Assembly (NCBI GenBank): GCA_032718475.1
Contig: JAUCBJ010008242.1
Coordinates: forward strand, 62,001 to 126,000
Length of the DNA stretch: 64,000 nucleotides
Reading direction: 5' to 3'
DNA from: Nemertoderma westbladi
Lineage: Eukaryota > Xenacoelomorpha > Nemertodermatida > Nemertodermatidae
Shown here: positions 20,846 to 31,187 of the stretch, in pieces
Layout: each line of letters begins with the position of its first letter
Position numbering within the stretch: position 1 is the stretch's first letter
Made by a program: the position numbers and the translations under genes
Notes under the pieces: generated by a model
What the model was told of the DNA's origin: nothing
The model's input: the letters and a program-made list of their open reading frames with translations, nothing else
Databases searched by the model: none

Positions 20846-22530
20846 CCCCCCCCCCACCGGTATGTTTGGTACTGGGGTTGATGTTAATATGTTGGGGCCC
20901 ATGCACCTATCCGCAATAATTCCCCCCTCCCCTGGGTATATGTTATGTCCCTGCATGCTGTAGTCATACTGCTGTGCTGGTACCGGTATAGGCCTATCAG
21001 CTTCTGGCCTACCCGCCGGTATGTATTCCGCGACTTCCGGGTTTAATCCCGTTGTCCACGCTATCCTATCGCCTACATTGCCTCTCTCAGTATGGCCTAT
21101 GGTATGTGCAGTAAGGCCTACAGTATGTCCTACAGTCTGCATGTGTTGTTCGGGATCGAAGTTTATTCTTCTCGAATAATCCTCCCCGCGGCTACCGTAT
21201 TCTCGATCGATAGGTGTATTCCGTCGGAAAGTTTCTCTTCGACCCCCCTCTCTACTGTTCTCATCTTCGTACCGGTACATCGCGTACCCCTCTCTCGCCG
21301 CGTAGTGCGCCTCGCCGGGTCGCATCTCTCCGGGGCGACGGCAATCTCCCGGAGTCCGACCCCACTGACTCTCTGTTCTCATCTCGACTACCGACGGCTC
21401 GCTATCCGTCCTCGCTCTTCTATCGTTCGCGGCGATACTTCTACTACTGTCTTCTCTTCTTCTCCTTTCAGTGGAGTATTCCCGCTCGTGAGATCTCTCG
21501 TCGACCTCCCGGTTAAACCCCACTGTTCTTCTTCCCTCTTCTGATCGGGCTCGACGCTTCGTCCGCCCTCTTACGAAGTCAACCTGTCTCTCTCTACTCG
21601 GTCGCACGCTGCTGGGGATACTCGCAATCCCCCTATTACTTTCCGTCGCTGGTTGTTGCGCTTTACCTATTTTGGCCCTCGCATTATCCGCTGACGGCTG
21701 TGGGACACTCTCTGCCCCCCCCTCTCGCCGCTAACTCGCTGTTGTGGGGCCCCTGTAGCCCCCCCCCCACTCGCCACATCTAATTTCACTATCTCTCACT
21801 ACGTTACTATATCCCTCTTTAGTCGACACATCAACCCTATCGCGGTCGGGTCTATTCACCCCCGCCTCTCTCTCTGCTATTGCGTGGCCTACCAGGCCCT
21901 CTGCTCCCTGCCTACCGACTATGCGGCCTACCAGGCCCTCGCTGGGTCCATCCAACCCAGCCACTCCCTGCCTACCAACTACGTGGCCTACCAGGCCCTC
22001 GCTGGGTCCATCCAACCCAGCCACTCCCTGCCTACCAACTACGTGGCCTACCAGGCCCTCGCCGGGTCTACCTAACCCAGCCACTCCCTGCCTACCAACT
22101 ACGTGGCCTACCAGGCCCTCGCCGGGTCTACCTAACCCAGCCACTCCCTGCCTACCAACTACGTGGCCTACCTGGGCCCCATCTGTCTGGCCATACACGC
22201 CCGACGTGTTTACATTAATAGCACCCGTATTGGGAGCGGAATTAACTTGTTCGTTCGAAATAAAATCATTTGAATTATCTTGTAAATTCGGGCTTGGCTC
22301 ATTAATTAAATTATTTGAATTATTATTATTTTGATTATTTGGATTATTTTGCGTAGCTACATTAATGTTAGGATTATTTTCTACATTAATATTAAGATTG
22401 TTCTGATTTAAATTTAAATTACTACCACTAGGCAAAGTATTTCCTGCAATAAAGGTTTGATTAGAATTATCCCATACGGTACTATTAATATTAACCACGT
22501 CTGCTGTACCATTATCATTATTACCCCCCC
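20846..22530 (-). CDS. BEL2 Gag middle region (low complexity, 20-aa repeats)
   Basis: One frame with a single TAG at 21731-21733. The upstream part is asparagine-rich (about 22490-22260). Then come almost five 20-residue repeats built on VGRQGVAGL (60-bp units, 21886-22195). After the TAG comes an arginine/glutamate-rich stretch and a Pro/Tyr/Gly-rich segment. No globular domain is visible. Frames change at the G runs at both ends (22524-22536 and 20846-20855). Confidence 0.7.
21886..22195. repeat. 60-bp coding tandem repeat in BEL2 gag
   Basis: Nearly five exact-length 60-bp copies, visible as successive lines from 21901, 21961, 22021, 22081 and 22141. The period is a multiple of three and keeps the frame on the minus strand. 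Pairs of neighbouring copies share variants (CATCCAACCC versus CTACCTAACC), pointing to stepwise duplication. Confidence 0.92.
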
Positions 22531-23292
22531 CCCCCCGCCCGTACGGTCACACCAGTTTTGTTGGGTCTGTCGTGCGGTCCCTGTAAGTGGGGTATTAATA
22601 AATGTATCCACGGCCCCTGGCTCCTCTAAAATACTCGAGCCTGTCTCGCTCTCAGACGCCCCCGCCCGCACCAGTTGCAGCTCGTGCGCGCGTCTAACCC
22701 TATGTTCCCCAAGCTCACTTTGGCGTCTCTTTAATTCCTCGTGGTCTCGCTCGGCTCCTGCCATTCTCCTCTCACACTCCCGCGTGTCCCGCTCAGCCAA
22801 CTCTACTACTTTCCTAGCACTCTCCCTTCGCCTCGCTTCACGCTCCTTACGTTCACTTTCCTTTCTCGCCTCATGCTCCTTGCGTTCCGCCTCGCGCCCT
22901 TTGCGTTCCCTTTCCTCTCTCGCCTCACGTTCCCTACACTCCTTTTCCTCTATTTCCTCACACTCCCTAAGGCCTCTCAAAGCCCGTTCGGCCCTCTCTC
23001 CGGTTTCTCTAATCAATGCCGCTTCCCTCTCTAGCCGCATTCTTCCCTCCTCTAGCCGTTTATCCATTTCCCTTTGACCATGCTCTATCAGCTCGAGACA
23101 GTACGCGGCACCTGCCTCTCTCACCCGTCTTTCTTTCGCGGAGGATGTAGCAGACTTATCGGTTACGACGGACTCCCTCCGCCTTCCCGATCTACTAGCT
23201 TTCCCCCTCCTCCCGGAACTCCCTCCGACCGACGAGGCCGAATCCTCGGGGTTAACCTCGGATTCGCCCCCTTCAGGTCTGTTCCAACCCAT
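22524..23292 (-). CDS. BEL2 Gag N-terminal region (coiled coil)
   Basis: A true ATG at 23292 starts MGWNRPEGGESE. The product is very rich in Arg and Glu with a long predicted coiled coil (EREAREERERKGREAERKE-type heptads). The frame shifts at the 13-G run at 22524-22536 into the asparagine-rich region. Sequence before 23292 in this frame (to 23358) has no ATG. Confidence 0.7.
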
Positions 23293-23341
23293 TAATTTTA
23301 TACCCCGGGCATCGATTAAATATGGCCCTATGTACACTACA

Positions 23342-24022
23342 CTACAGTTCCTCGGCAACCTTTCTCGCTCTCTCCTCGGCCAATTCTCTCTGCCCGAAAC
23401 GCATTAGATAGTATAAATGTCTGTCCGACTTACCTAGTTCTGACTTCAGTTTTACCTCGTCTATCGTTTTCCCCTTTCTGGCCTCCTCTAGTAGTCTCCG
23501 GGTCGCGTTGTAGGCCCGTCGAAGTCGCTCAGAAACCCCAACGTCCTCGTCGCCGACCTCTCGTCCGTCTCTCCGGGTTCGACGTCGTACCGGCGGCCCC
23601 ACCGTCGCCGTTTCGGCGGGCCATCCGTCGCCCACGGCCTGTGGCTGGCCGGCGACATCGGTATCGACACCTCCGTCGTCTCTCCGGGTCCTTCCTCGTA
23701 CCGTCGGCCCTTCCGTCGTCGTCTTGGTGGGCCGTTCGTCGCTCTCGGCCTGTGGCTGGCCAGCGACGCCGGTGCGTCGACCCTCGTCCCGTGTCGACTC
23801 GTCTCCTTCTCCCTCGAGCCCGCTCTCTCTATCCTCCGACTCGACTCCCCCTCCTCTCGACTCGGCTTCTGACTCCAGATGGTCTCCCTCGTCTTGAACT
23901 TCCGGGTCGCCCGTTATCGATGGCTCCGGTGTCGTGGGCCTATACCGCCTGGTCGCGGCCTCGCGGATCGTTTGTTCTTTGTCCGGGGTCCGCGTCGGTG
24001 TTATTTCTCCCGACTGACTCAT
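23342..24022 (-). CDS. BEL2 first ORF, unknown function (226 aa)
   Basis: It starts at a real ATG at 24022, 70 bases after the 5' LTR, and ends at a TAG at 23342, 50 bases before the ATG of the next frame. The product is acidic at the start, contains two copies of a roughly 37-residue unit beginning VAGQPQA, and ends in a basic helical segment (RRLLEEARKGKTIDEVKLK). I recognise no family. It may be the true N-terminus of Gag in a shifted frame or a separate small protein. Confidence 0.6.
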   Translation of the reverse strand: MSQSGEITPTRTPDKEQTIREAATRRYRPTTPEPSITGDPEVQDEGDHLESEAESRGGGVESEDRESGLEGEGDESTRDEGRRTGVAGQPQAESDERPTKTTTEGPTVRGRTRRDDGGVDTDVAGQPQAVGDGWPAETATVGPPVRRRTRRDGREVGDEDVGVSERLRRAYNATRRLLEEARKGKTIDEVKLKSELGKSDRHLYYLMRFGQRELAEERARKVAEEL

Positions 24023-24091
24023 CTTTCTTTATCTCTAAATTGGTCGCTGATGGTTACAGAGTTTATCTAGGGCGGCAGCTGATTTAGTTAC

Positions 24092-24619
24092 TGTGACGGG
24101 ATCCAAGAGGGATCCCGGTTTATCCGGTTTTAGTTCACGCGTCCCCGCCGTGTATAAAGAGTGAATAAGTTCGTGCTGTTTGTCGTATATAATATGATAT
24201 GCAGGTATAGATATAGATATAGATATATTGTCGTATACGGAAGGCGGGATACGGTAACTAAAGTCCCGGTCCTTCCCTAGCTAAACTATTGTAACCTAAT
24301 CTAGCACCGGTATTGCACTGAGATAACTGAATTGGTATTATTACTGCCAAGTGGCTATATTGCACGGTTGGCCTTGTTACTAGGTGCCTTTCCCCCCTCT
24401 GATTGGTTGATACCCTTGTTGGCGCCCTTTGGAGTGTTCCCGTTCACTCCACCTATTCTCTCTGGGTTAGGGGTTTGGCCCCTGACCCTCATTGTGTGCT
24501 TCTCCTTCCCATTCTCATTGGGATGGCACGAGTTGGTTAATTACCCAATCTCGTGGCTCCCAATATTGCTTATCGGCTTATAACTTTATGGGGTGTTAGC
24601 AGGATTGAATAAGCTAACA
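24092..24619 (-). repeat. BEL2 5' LTR
   Basis: 528 bp, matches 10707-11243. It is followed on the plus strand by the CTACG target copy and resumption of the BEL1 RT frame. Confidence 0.93.
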
Positions 24620-25431
24620 CTACGATTTCTGTGGTGGCCTGAAGGAGACCTCAACCAGAAACCGGTGGAGTATTGGATAACCATCCAGGCTTTTGGGATC
24701 ATCTCAAGCCCTTCAAATGCCTGCTCAGTGGTGTGCACCACTGCTGATGACAACCGGGACGCCTTCTCTAAAGAGGTTATAGACAACATCAAACAGGATA
24801 TATATATGGACGACAATTTAAAGTCCCTCCCATCGGTGGAAGAAGCCATTGATGTCGCCAAAGGAACGGCAGAGTGCTTGAAAAGAGGTGGATTTCGATT
24901 AACTAAATTCACCAGCAACTCCCGTGAGTTTCTGGAATCGATCCCGGTAGAAGATCGAGGAGTTAAAGATCTAGACCTAATCAAGGACGATCTTCCAGAA
25001 ACCAAGACGCTTGGTTTGAAGTGGGATACAGAGAGAGATATCCTGTTTTTCCAGCTAAAACAGCAAGATAATCCAGTTCGGACTAAACGGATTTGTTTAA
25101 GTATTCTGAGCACTTATTTCGACCCATTGGGATTTATTAGCCCAGTTATATTGATTGCTCGGAGTTTAGTACAACAAATGTGGCTTGAAAACCACTCATG
25201 GGACGATCCACTTAAGGGAGAACTATTAAAGAAGTGGATGAAATGGGAAGATTCTCTACCATCCATCGAGAACTTTATAATTTCCCGTTCATATTTTGGT
25301 CATGTTCTCCCTACGTATTCCTATCAACTCCATGTGTTTGGAGACGCCAGCGATATGGGAATAGGTATAGTAGCCTACCTGAGAGTTGAAACTCCGGATG
25401 GAATCAAAGTCGCCTTGGTTACCTCTAAGGC
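24620..25431 (+). CDS. BEL1 Pol, part 2: rest of RT and start of RNase H
   Basis: The RT frame resumes at the BEL2 junction with FLWWPEG, continues to the catalytic motif IYMDDNL, the thumb and the BEL connection segment (STYFDPLGFISPV), then begins RNase H at HVFGDASDMGIG. It is interrupted at 25431 by the CR1-like insertion; the eight bases TCTAAGGC are duplicated on both sides. Confidence 0.88.
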
Positions 25432-25595
25432 CTCCAAGTAACATAAAGGACCCCCTTGGAAATAAGCTGCAAAGCTTTAGGGGTAATCCTATATGTTATG
25501 TTGGACAATACCTTCATACCGGTACATTGTTTGGTGTATTTGTTATTGTTTTTACATAATGTATAAATAAATCTATCTATAAATCTATCTATCTA
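25432..25595 (+). mobile_element. 5'-truncated LINE 3' end (CR1-like) inserted in BEL1 pol
   Basis: The insert is 164 bp, flanked by TCTAAGGC at 25424-25431 and 25596-25603 (8-bp target duplication). It starts abruptly, has a 3'-UTR-like sequence with GGAAATAAGCTGCAAAGC, and ends in AATAAATAAATC followed by an (ATCT)n tail. 5' truncation and a microsatellite tail are typical of CR1-group LINEs. The family name is inferred. The insert breaks the RNase H frame. Confidence 0.8.
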
Positions 25596-25603
25596 TCTAA
25601 GGC

Positions 25604-26741
25604 ATTGATAAACAACAAGTTGAAAGTTCCTCGAGCGGAGTTAAAAGCTGCTCTATACGCTACAGCCATCGGCCGGAATGTAACGGAAGAGATAGACTAT
25701 CCACTGGAGAAAACTGTCTATTGGACCGATGCTTTGCTCGTGTTGGAGTATATCACCAATGAAGTCTGTCAGTTCAGCGTCTTCGTTACCAACAGAGTCG
25801 CCATTATACTTAGTCGTACGAAGATAGATCAATGGAGACATTGCCCTGGGACGATTAATCCAGCCGACATCGCCTCCAGGGGAGCAACTCCGCAAGAACT
25901 GATAGATACTCCAGACTGGTTAGGTGGACCCGACTTCCTAAGCAAAGAAGAGGATGAATGGCCTCCTCATCTTACCACGGCTGAGATTAGACAAGCCAAG
26001 GGAGCGGAGAAAGTCAAACCTAAAACCCGGGCGAGTAAATCGAAGTTATTTAAACCTGTGATAGATCTGTCTGTACTACACACTTCCGGAAACGACGCTT
26101 TGGATCCACAATCCCCCGCCACAAATAAGTCTGTTGTGGAAATCAGAGAGAGAGATTGGAAATCTGGAACGCCAGACGTCTCGCAAGGACTCTCACCCCT
26201 CCTGCAGAGAGCGATACATCACTATAGTTCCTGGAATCGGCTCTGTAAGGCCGTTACATATTTAAAGCGATGTTTTCATCATCACTACTACAGGACGAAG
26301 ACCACTAGTGATACCGCTCCACTGACATCTGCGCAGGTCCATGTTGTTAAAGATCTTCCCAAATACAAGATATCCGACAGGTTTCTGAAGGAGAAGATCA
26401 GTTACCAGGAGCATGAAGAAACCAATAAGCAGATACTGAGACTCCTGCAATGCTATGAGGATTCCGATAAGTATTTCCTGTTGTTGAGAAATCCACAGAT
26501 GCGCTTAAGGGATCGTTTCTCTAGCACAATGATAGATGGGTTAATACGTGTTGGAGGAAGACTAACTAATGCTCCATTATCCTTTGACACTAAGTTTCCC
26601 ATACTCATTAGAAATCTTGAAATACAAATCAAGATGATTGTAGATGTTCACAGTAAGCTTTATCATGCTGGTAGAGAACGAGTTCTTAGCAAAATTCGAA
26701 CTCGCTATTATTTTTATAAACCCCGTAGAGCTCTGAACTAA
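25604..26741 (+). CDS. BEL1 Pol, part 3: rest of RNase H and integrase zinc finger
   Basis: RNase H continues directly after the insert (KVPRAELKAALYATAIG, YWTDALLVLEYI, DIASRG). A linker then leads to the integrase zinc-binding region (HAGRERVLSKIRTRYY). A TAA at 26739-26741 stops the frame in the middle of the H2C2 finger; the two cysteines follow after the stop in the same frame. Confidence 0.88.
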
Positions 26742-27860
26742 GTTCTTAGGAACTGCATACCCTGTAGGAAAGCATTCAGTAGGCCTTTAACACAGCGAGA
26801 GGCAGAATTACCTAGGGAACGAGTAAGCTTCTATGAACCACCCTTTACTAATACCAGTGTGGATTTATTTGGCCCTATTGAAGTATATCGTGCTAGGACT
26901 ATAGTCAAGAGATGGTGTGTCATCTTTGTCTGTATGACTTGTAGAGCTATCCATCTCGATATGGTGAACGATTTATCTACCAATAGCTTCATATTGAGCT
27001 TACGCCGACAGATCGCTCGCTTTGGAACTAGTAACACGATGAGATCTGATAAGGGAACGAACTTCATTGGTGCCAACAATGAAATCAAGGCTTACGTCAA
27101 AGATTGGAACCAAAGACAGGCGGACGATCAGCTAAGGGTAACAGCGTCTAGCTGGACCTTCAACGCCGCCGACGCCCCTTGGTGGGGAGGAAGTTGGGAG
27201 AGATTAATCAGGAGCGTGAAGACCGCATTTCACTTTATAGTGCCTTGCCGCGCGTATCTCACCGACGAACTTTTGCGGACGTTAATGGAGGAAATCGCCG
27301 CCTATCTCAATGAGAGACCGCTTATGCCAGTCTCATCGAGTCCCGATTCCCTGGAAGCGCTAACACCCACGCACTTCCTACTGAAGAAACCTGTAGCCAT
27401 GCTCCCACGATCGGAAATCACGGACGGAGACGAATACTGCTGGCAAACTTGGCAACTTATGCAGTTGTTATCCCGTCGTTTCGCTGACCATTTCGAAAAA
27501 CATTATCTGCCTACGCTACAACTTCGAACTAAGTGGTTTGCGCAGCAAGAAAACGTCAGCGCCGGAGACATGGTCCTTATTGTGGATTCAGATCTTCCAC
27601 GGAAGCGGTGGCAGACAGGTCGTATCATCGAGACTCATATCTCTGATGATGGTTTGGTGCGATCGGTAGAACTCGTCGTCATGCGATGTAACTTTAAGAA
27701 ACCGGGAATTGTCTTCGAGACACAGCAACTCAATCGCCCAGTTGGTCGTTTATGTTTACTGGAAAGATACAGAGAACTCTCCGGAAACTATGGAAGGCAA
27801 GATACTCTTCCTACGACCACCTCCCTAATCCAACAAACATCTAGGGACTCCCCAACGTAA
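26742..27860 (+). CDS. BEL1 Pol, part 4: integrase core and C-terminus
   Basis: Opens with CIPCRKAF, the cysteine half of the zinc finger. The DDE core follows: SVDLFGP, RSDKGTNF and the glutamate in WWGGSWERLIRS. The C-terminal BEL-type domain ends near RLCLLERY, with about 30 further residues before the stop at 27858-27860. Apart from the TAA at 26739 the integrase is complete. Confidence 0.9.
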   Translation, partial: VLRNCIPCRKAFSRPLTQREAELPRERVSFYEPPFTNTSVDLFGPIEVYRARTIVKRWCVIFVCMTCRAIHLDMVNDLSTNSFILSLRRQIARFGTSNTMRSDKGTNFIGANNEIKAYVKDWNQRQADDQLRVTASSWTFNAADAPWWGGSWERLIRSVKTAFHFIVPCRAYLTDELLRTLMEEIAAYLNERPLMPVSSSPDSLEALTPTHFLLKKPVAMLPRSEITDGDEYCWQTWQLMQLLSRRFADHFEKHYLPTLQLRTKWFAQQENVSAGDMVLIVDSDLPRKRWQTGRIIETHISDDGLVRSVELVVMRCNFKKPGIVFETQQLNRPVGRLCLLERYRELSGNYGRQDTLPTTTSLIQQTSRDSPT

Positions 27861-29570
27861 CAGCGTCTGGAGTGGGTGTGTGACTATATTATTTTATATT
27901 TGTTCTTATTATTTTATATTTATGTATGTATTATTATGTAATTTTATTATAATCGTTTTCTTTAATTTTATTTAGTAGAATGTTATTTTAGAGATTATTT
28001 AGTAGATTAGTGCAATATATATTAGTGTTTATTACTTACTTACTTCTATTAAATTATATATTTAGTGCGACGGCGAGAAATAATTCTTTTTCTCTTTCCT
28101 TACTGTCCGTATTACATTATAAATACGTGACTACAGTAAGATGAAATATCCGTACTTATTAAAGTACAATAAAGCTCCTACTATATTCAAGTATTATTGG
28201 TAAGTAGAGTATTAGGAATGCAAAGTTCAGATCCTCGTGTCTCGGCTAAACCAAGCTCTGGGTAGACCTTGGAAACGACTTGCCTCTTCTCACTGACATT
28301 GCTTCTTGCGATATTGCTCTCATACCGTATATTAAATAATACATATAGTAGCGTGATGTCCCTTTAACAGTAGCGTAAAACGCAAAATAAATCTGTTAAA
28401 CCCTTTGACCATCTGTAATTCTAGTCGATTAAGATATCGCGGCACCCACCGATATACTTAAAAGACTAAATTCTAGAATCAATGGTTAACGTCCCCAGAC
28501 ATGTTCTGGAATAAACCGGTGCCCATCTTAAATATTAACTATTAATATTTATAAAATCTGTCAAACAAATACAATAGAGTAACTACTTACAAGTTAACTC
28601 TAGAGAATCTATAAATTAAAATCTGTCAAAATTTAGATCCTTTAAAATTCTAGTCAATTAAGATATCGTAGCACTTACCGATACTCTTAAAAGGACAAAT
28701 TTCCTAGAATCAAGGATCCCAGTCCCCAGATATGTTCTGGAATAAAATTGTTTCTATTTTAATATTAAATAATAAAATTTACGGGAATAAATTTAAATTC
28801 ATTTCTTTTAATGAATTTGATAAATTGTCATTTTTATACAATTTATAACATTCCCAAAATTCCATTAATTAATAGATCATGGGAGCGGAGATCCACCCTA
28901 TTAAGTATATTAGTGTGCGAGAATCTCCAATATATAGTCAATAGCCGATAAAATTCATAAAATCATGTATAACGAGGAATATTGACAATTAAAGAATTAC
29001 TATTAAATAGCATCCCAGATCTGTATGCATGAGAATTACCCTAATTCTACTGCTAGCTTTCCATAATGTCATCATGGCAACAACCACGCTAGAATTAGAA
29101 GTGAGTTAAAAGAACAATAGAAAAGCTTGCCCCATTGAATAGCATAAGGAATAAATAGCACACTGCTAGTATCCAAGGATACCCAATAATAACGTGGCAT
29201 TCTGGAAGGCACTTGACTAACGGACAAATGGCCCGAATGTGTGCGGTTTGTGACAGTTGTGTGGAATTTGTGCATTTATAGGTGAATGTTACTACTAAAG
29301 TGTGTTTACAGTAGCGAGTCGCAATTGTGAAAGTAGCCCTAACTCTCCAGTAAGAACCTGAAGTAAATCTAAGCCTTTGGGACAGACGGTGGAGTGACTC
29401 GCGCTGGTTGTTGTGGTCGTTGTGCAGCTACTATGTTGGCGATAGGCACATCGGCGAAAGTACACCAGCGCTGAGGATCTTGCGCTGTCCGGGGGCCGAG
29501 AGGGGTAGGCAGCGACGCCCTCTAGCCTAATTATAACTAATTATAATATTGATAAACTCATATAGCAGCT
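27861..29570 (+). other. BEL1 spacer between pol and the 3' ORF
   Basis: 1.7 kb, AT-rich for the first 1.4 kb. A diverged segment of roughly 130 bp is repeated at about 28385-28520 and 28615-28750 (shared words ATTAAGATATCG and ATGTTCTGGAATAAA). From 29330 to 29540 the base composition becomes GC-richer and gene-like, but the frame is short. A splice acceptor for the 3' ORF could lie here. Confidence 0.6.
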
Positions 29571-31110
29571 ATGACTGAGTTGATAGAGGATGATCTTGGT
29601 ATCAGGGAGAAATATACGCTACCGTTGCAAGCGTTTGTTGATAGCTTGATACGCAGCGACGCTAGTCCAACTACTACGTAGGACGGTGGTCGTTATATGA
29701 TGTCCCAGGAGCAACTTACGCGTGAATTGGACTATCGAAAATTCACTGCTCGCTATACGCATCGTAATGGTACGCATTTGGACTTCTTAACTACTGGTCA
29801 TCCTATCGATTTACACGATACGGACGATGTCGACACCGAAAGGGAAATGGTACTATTTAAATATCCTACCCAGCGGAGTCGGAACGATAAACTGAAAATC
29901 GAATGCGAAAATTCTATTCGAAATCGACTCGAAAGAGAAGACGTTAAAGAACCGGACAAACGCAGTAACTCCAACGTATATTTAGAATTCTTGAGAGAAA
30001 CGTTGTAAAACCGAATAAATATCACCCGTGTTTCCCCTACAAGACTTGCGTCTTTGGTATTATTGCGATGAATGCCCAAAACCCAACCAACAAACGTAAA
30101 GATATAAACATCCGCGGAGACGTTGCTTTAAACACGGTTTTACTCGCTATATTTACGGGAGTTTCGAGCGAAACTTGTTCGATGTATCACCTACGCTCGC
30201 TCGATTCAAACGATCCTTAAATAAACCTATGATCAGAGTTCCGGAATACTCGGTCAGACCTCCTCATTCCCTAGTTAGACCTCAGACTCTTGATCCTAAT
30301 AGTATCACGGATCCTCCCGAACTGTACTCACTGTTCAAAGATCTAGTGTTACCCGAACAGTTAGTCGGTGGCACTCCGGTTGTGGGCTCCCTAAATATTC
30401 ACCCATCTTACCTAGTCGGATTGGGACGCGGACATCTAATATCGCCATTCAACCGTATCATCGTCCCTGTTTAACCCGATACAACCTGTCACCAAGGCGG
30501 AGGAGAGAGTTGTATGAAACGCGTTAGACACTATTCGTCAAAAGATCGGAAAAGGAACCTACAATTGTTTAGAGAAACGTAAATTGCAGCAGCAAGTCCA
30601 AGCGGTAAACGAATTAGCTTTATCTCAGTTCGATCAGGAAATCCAGAATCTCCAAGAAGATATCGAACTTGGACGACTCTACTCTAAAAGAGTTTCAGAC
30701 GAATGCTTCCAACAACAAGCGGAGGAAAATCAGCTTGAGGAGAAGCATATCGATTCCGATAGAGCCCGAGAACGCGAGTTGAAAGAATCATCAAACCGAG
30801 GAAATTTCTCACTACACACGGTCCACCTACCGCTCTTGTGCAGACGAATCGTCAGGGACCAATAAGAGCTGCTGTCTTAAAATGCGCTCTCAAGGTTGTT
30901 CGATCTCGTTCCACTGAGGTTGATATAGATCAGCCAGGTACCTCGACCGGCGGATACATCGACTGTAATTCTAAACCTTCCGATGCAATTATATTGCACC
31001 CTTCACCCAGGAGTTATAGCCCTCCTAGTAAAGTGGCTCGCCCCAAAGAGAAAAGGACTCTTGCTAGCCTCAAAAGACTGCGTAAACGCCGTCCGCGCAA
31101 GAAAGACTAA
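29571..31110 (+). pseudogene. BEL1 3' accessory ORF, broken, unknown function
   Basis: Starts at ATG 29571. An in-frame TAG lies near 29680, the frame continues to 30008, and further parts follow in other frames (about 30022-30474, 30584-30865, 30838-31110). The second part contains a likely zinc finger (YYCDECPKP ... RRRCFKHGF) with a TAA between its two halves. The third part is a Gln/Glu-rich coiled coil. The last ends in a strongly basic tail (KRLRKRRPRKKD). The order zinc finger, coiled coil, basic tail suggests a nucleic-acid-binding protein. There is no signal peptide or membrane segment, so it does not look like an envelope. No family recognised. Clearly different from the BEL2 3' ORF. 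Confidence 0.55.
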
Positions 31111-31177
31111 CTGTTTAGAGTATTTTTATATTTTAGAAACTATGATTTTTATATTTTATAGAATTAAATCCCATTTT

Positions 31178-31187
31178 CTGGGAGCGG
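31178..31187 (+). promoter_or_regulatory. BEL1 polypurine tract (weak)
   Basis: CTGGGAGCGG lies immediately before the 3' LTR. It is short and interrupted by one C but sits in the expected place. Confidence 0.5.

Larger units (their letters stand above)
10707..24619 (-). mobile_element. BEL/Pao LTR retrotransposon BEL2, nested in BEL1 (13,913 bp)
   Basis: The direct LTRs are 10707-11243 (3' LTR) and 24092-24619 (5' LTR). On the minus strand they start TGTTAGC and end CGTCACA. Flanking target copies CTACA (10702-10706) and CTACG (24620-24624) differ by one base; BEL1's RT frame runs straight across if one copy is removed. Internal order on the minus strand: a small ORF, a long Gag with coiled coil and repeats, protease, RT, RNase H, integrase, a repeat-rich spacer, then a large exonuclease-like ORF. 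A purine tract abuts the 3' LTR. LTRs differ by about two substitutions and one 9-bp indel, so it is younger than BEL1. Three in-frame stops and at least three frame changes break this copy. Confidence 0.95.

Noticed and set aside
22457-23077. Plus-strand Ser/Leu-rich ORF of 206 aa
   Set aside because: Antisense to the Arg/Glu-rich coiled coil of BEL2 Gag, which produces such sequences.
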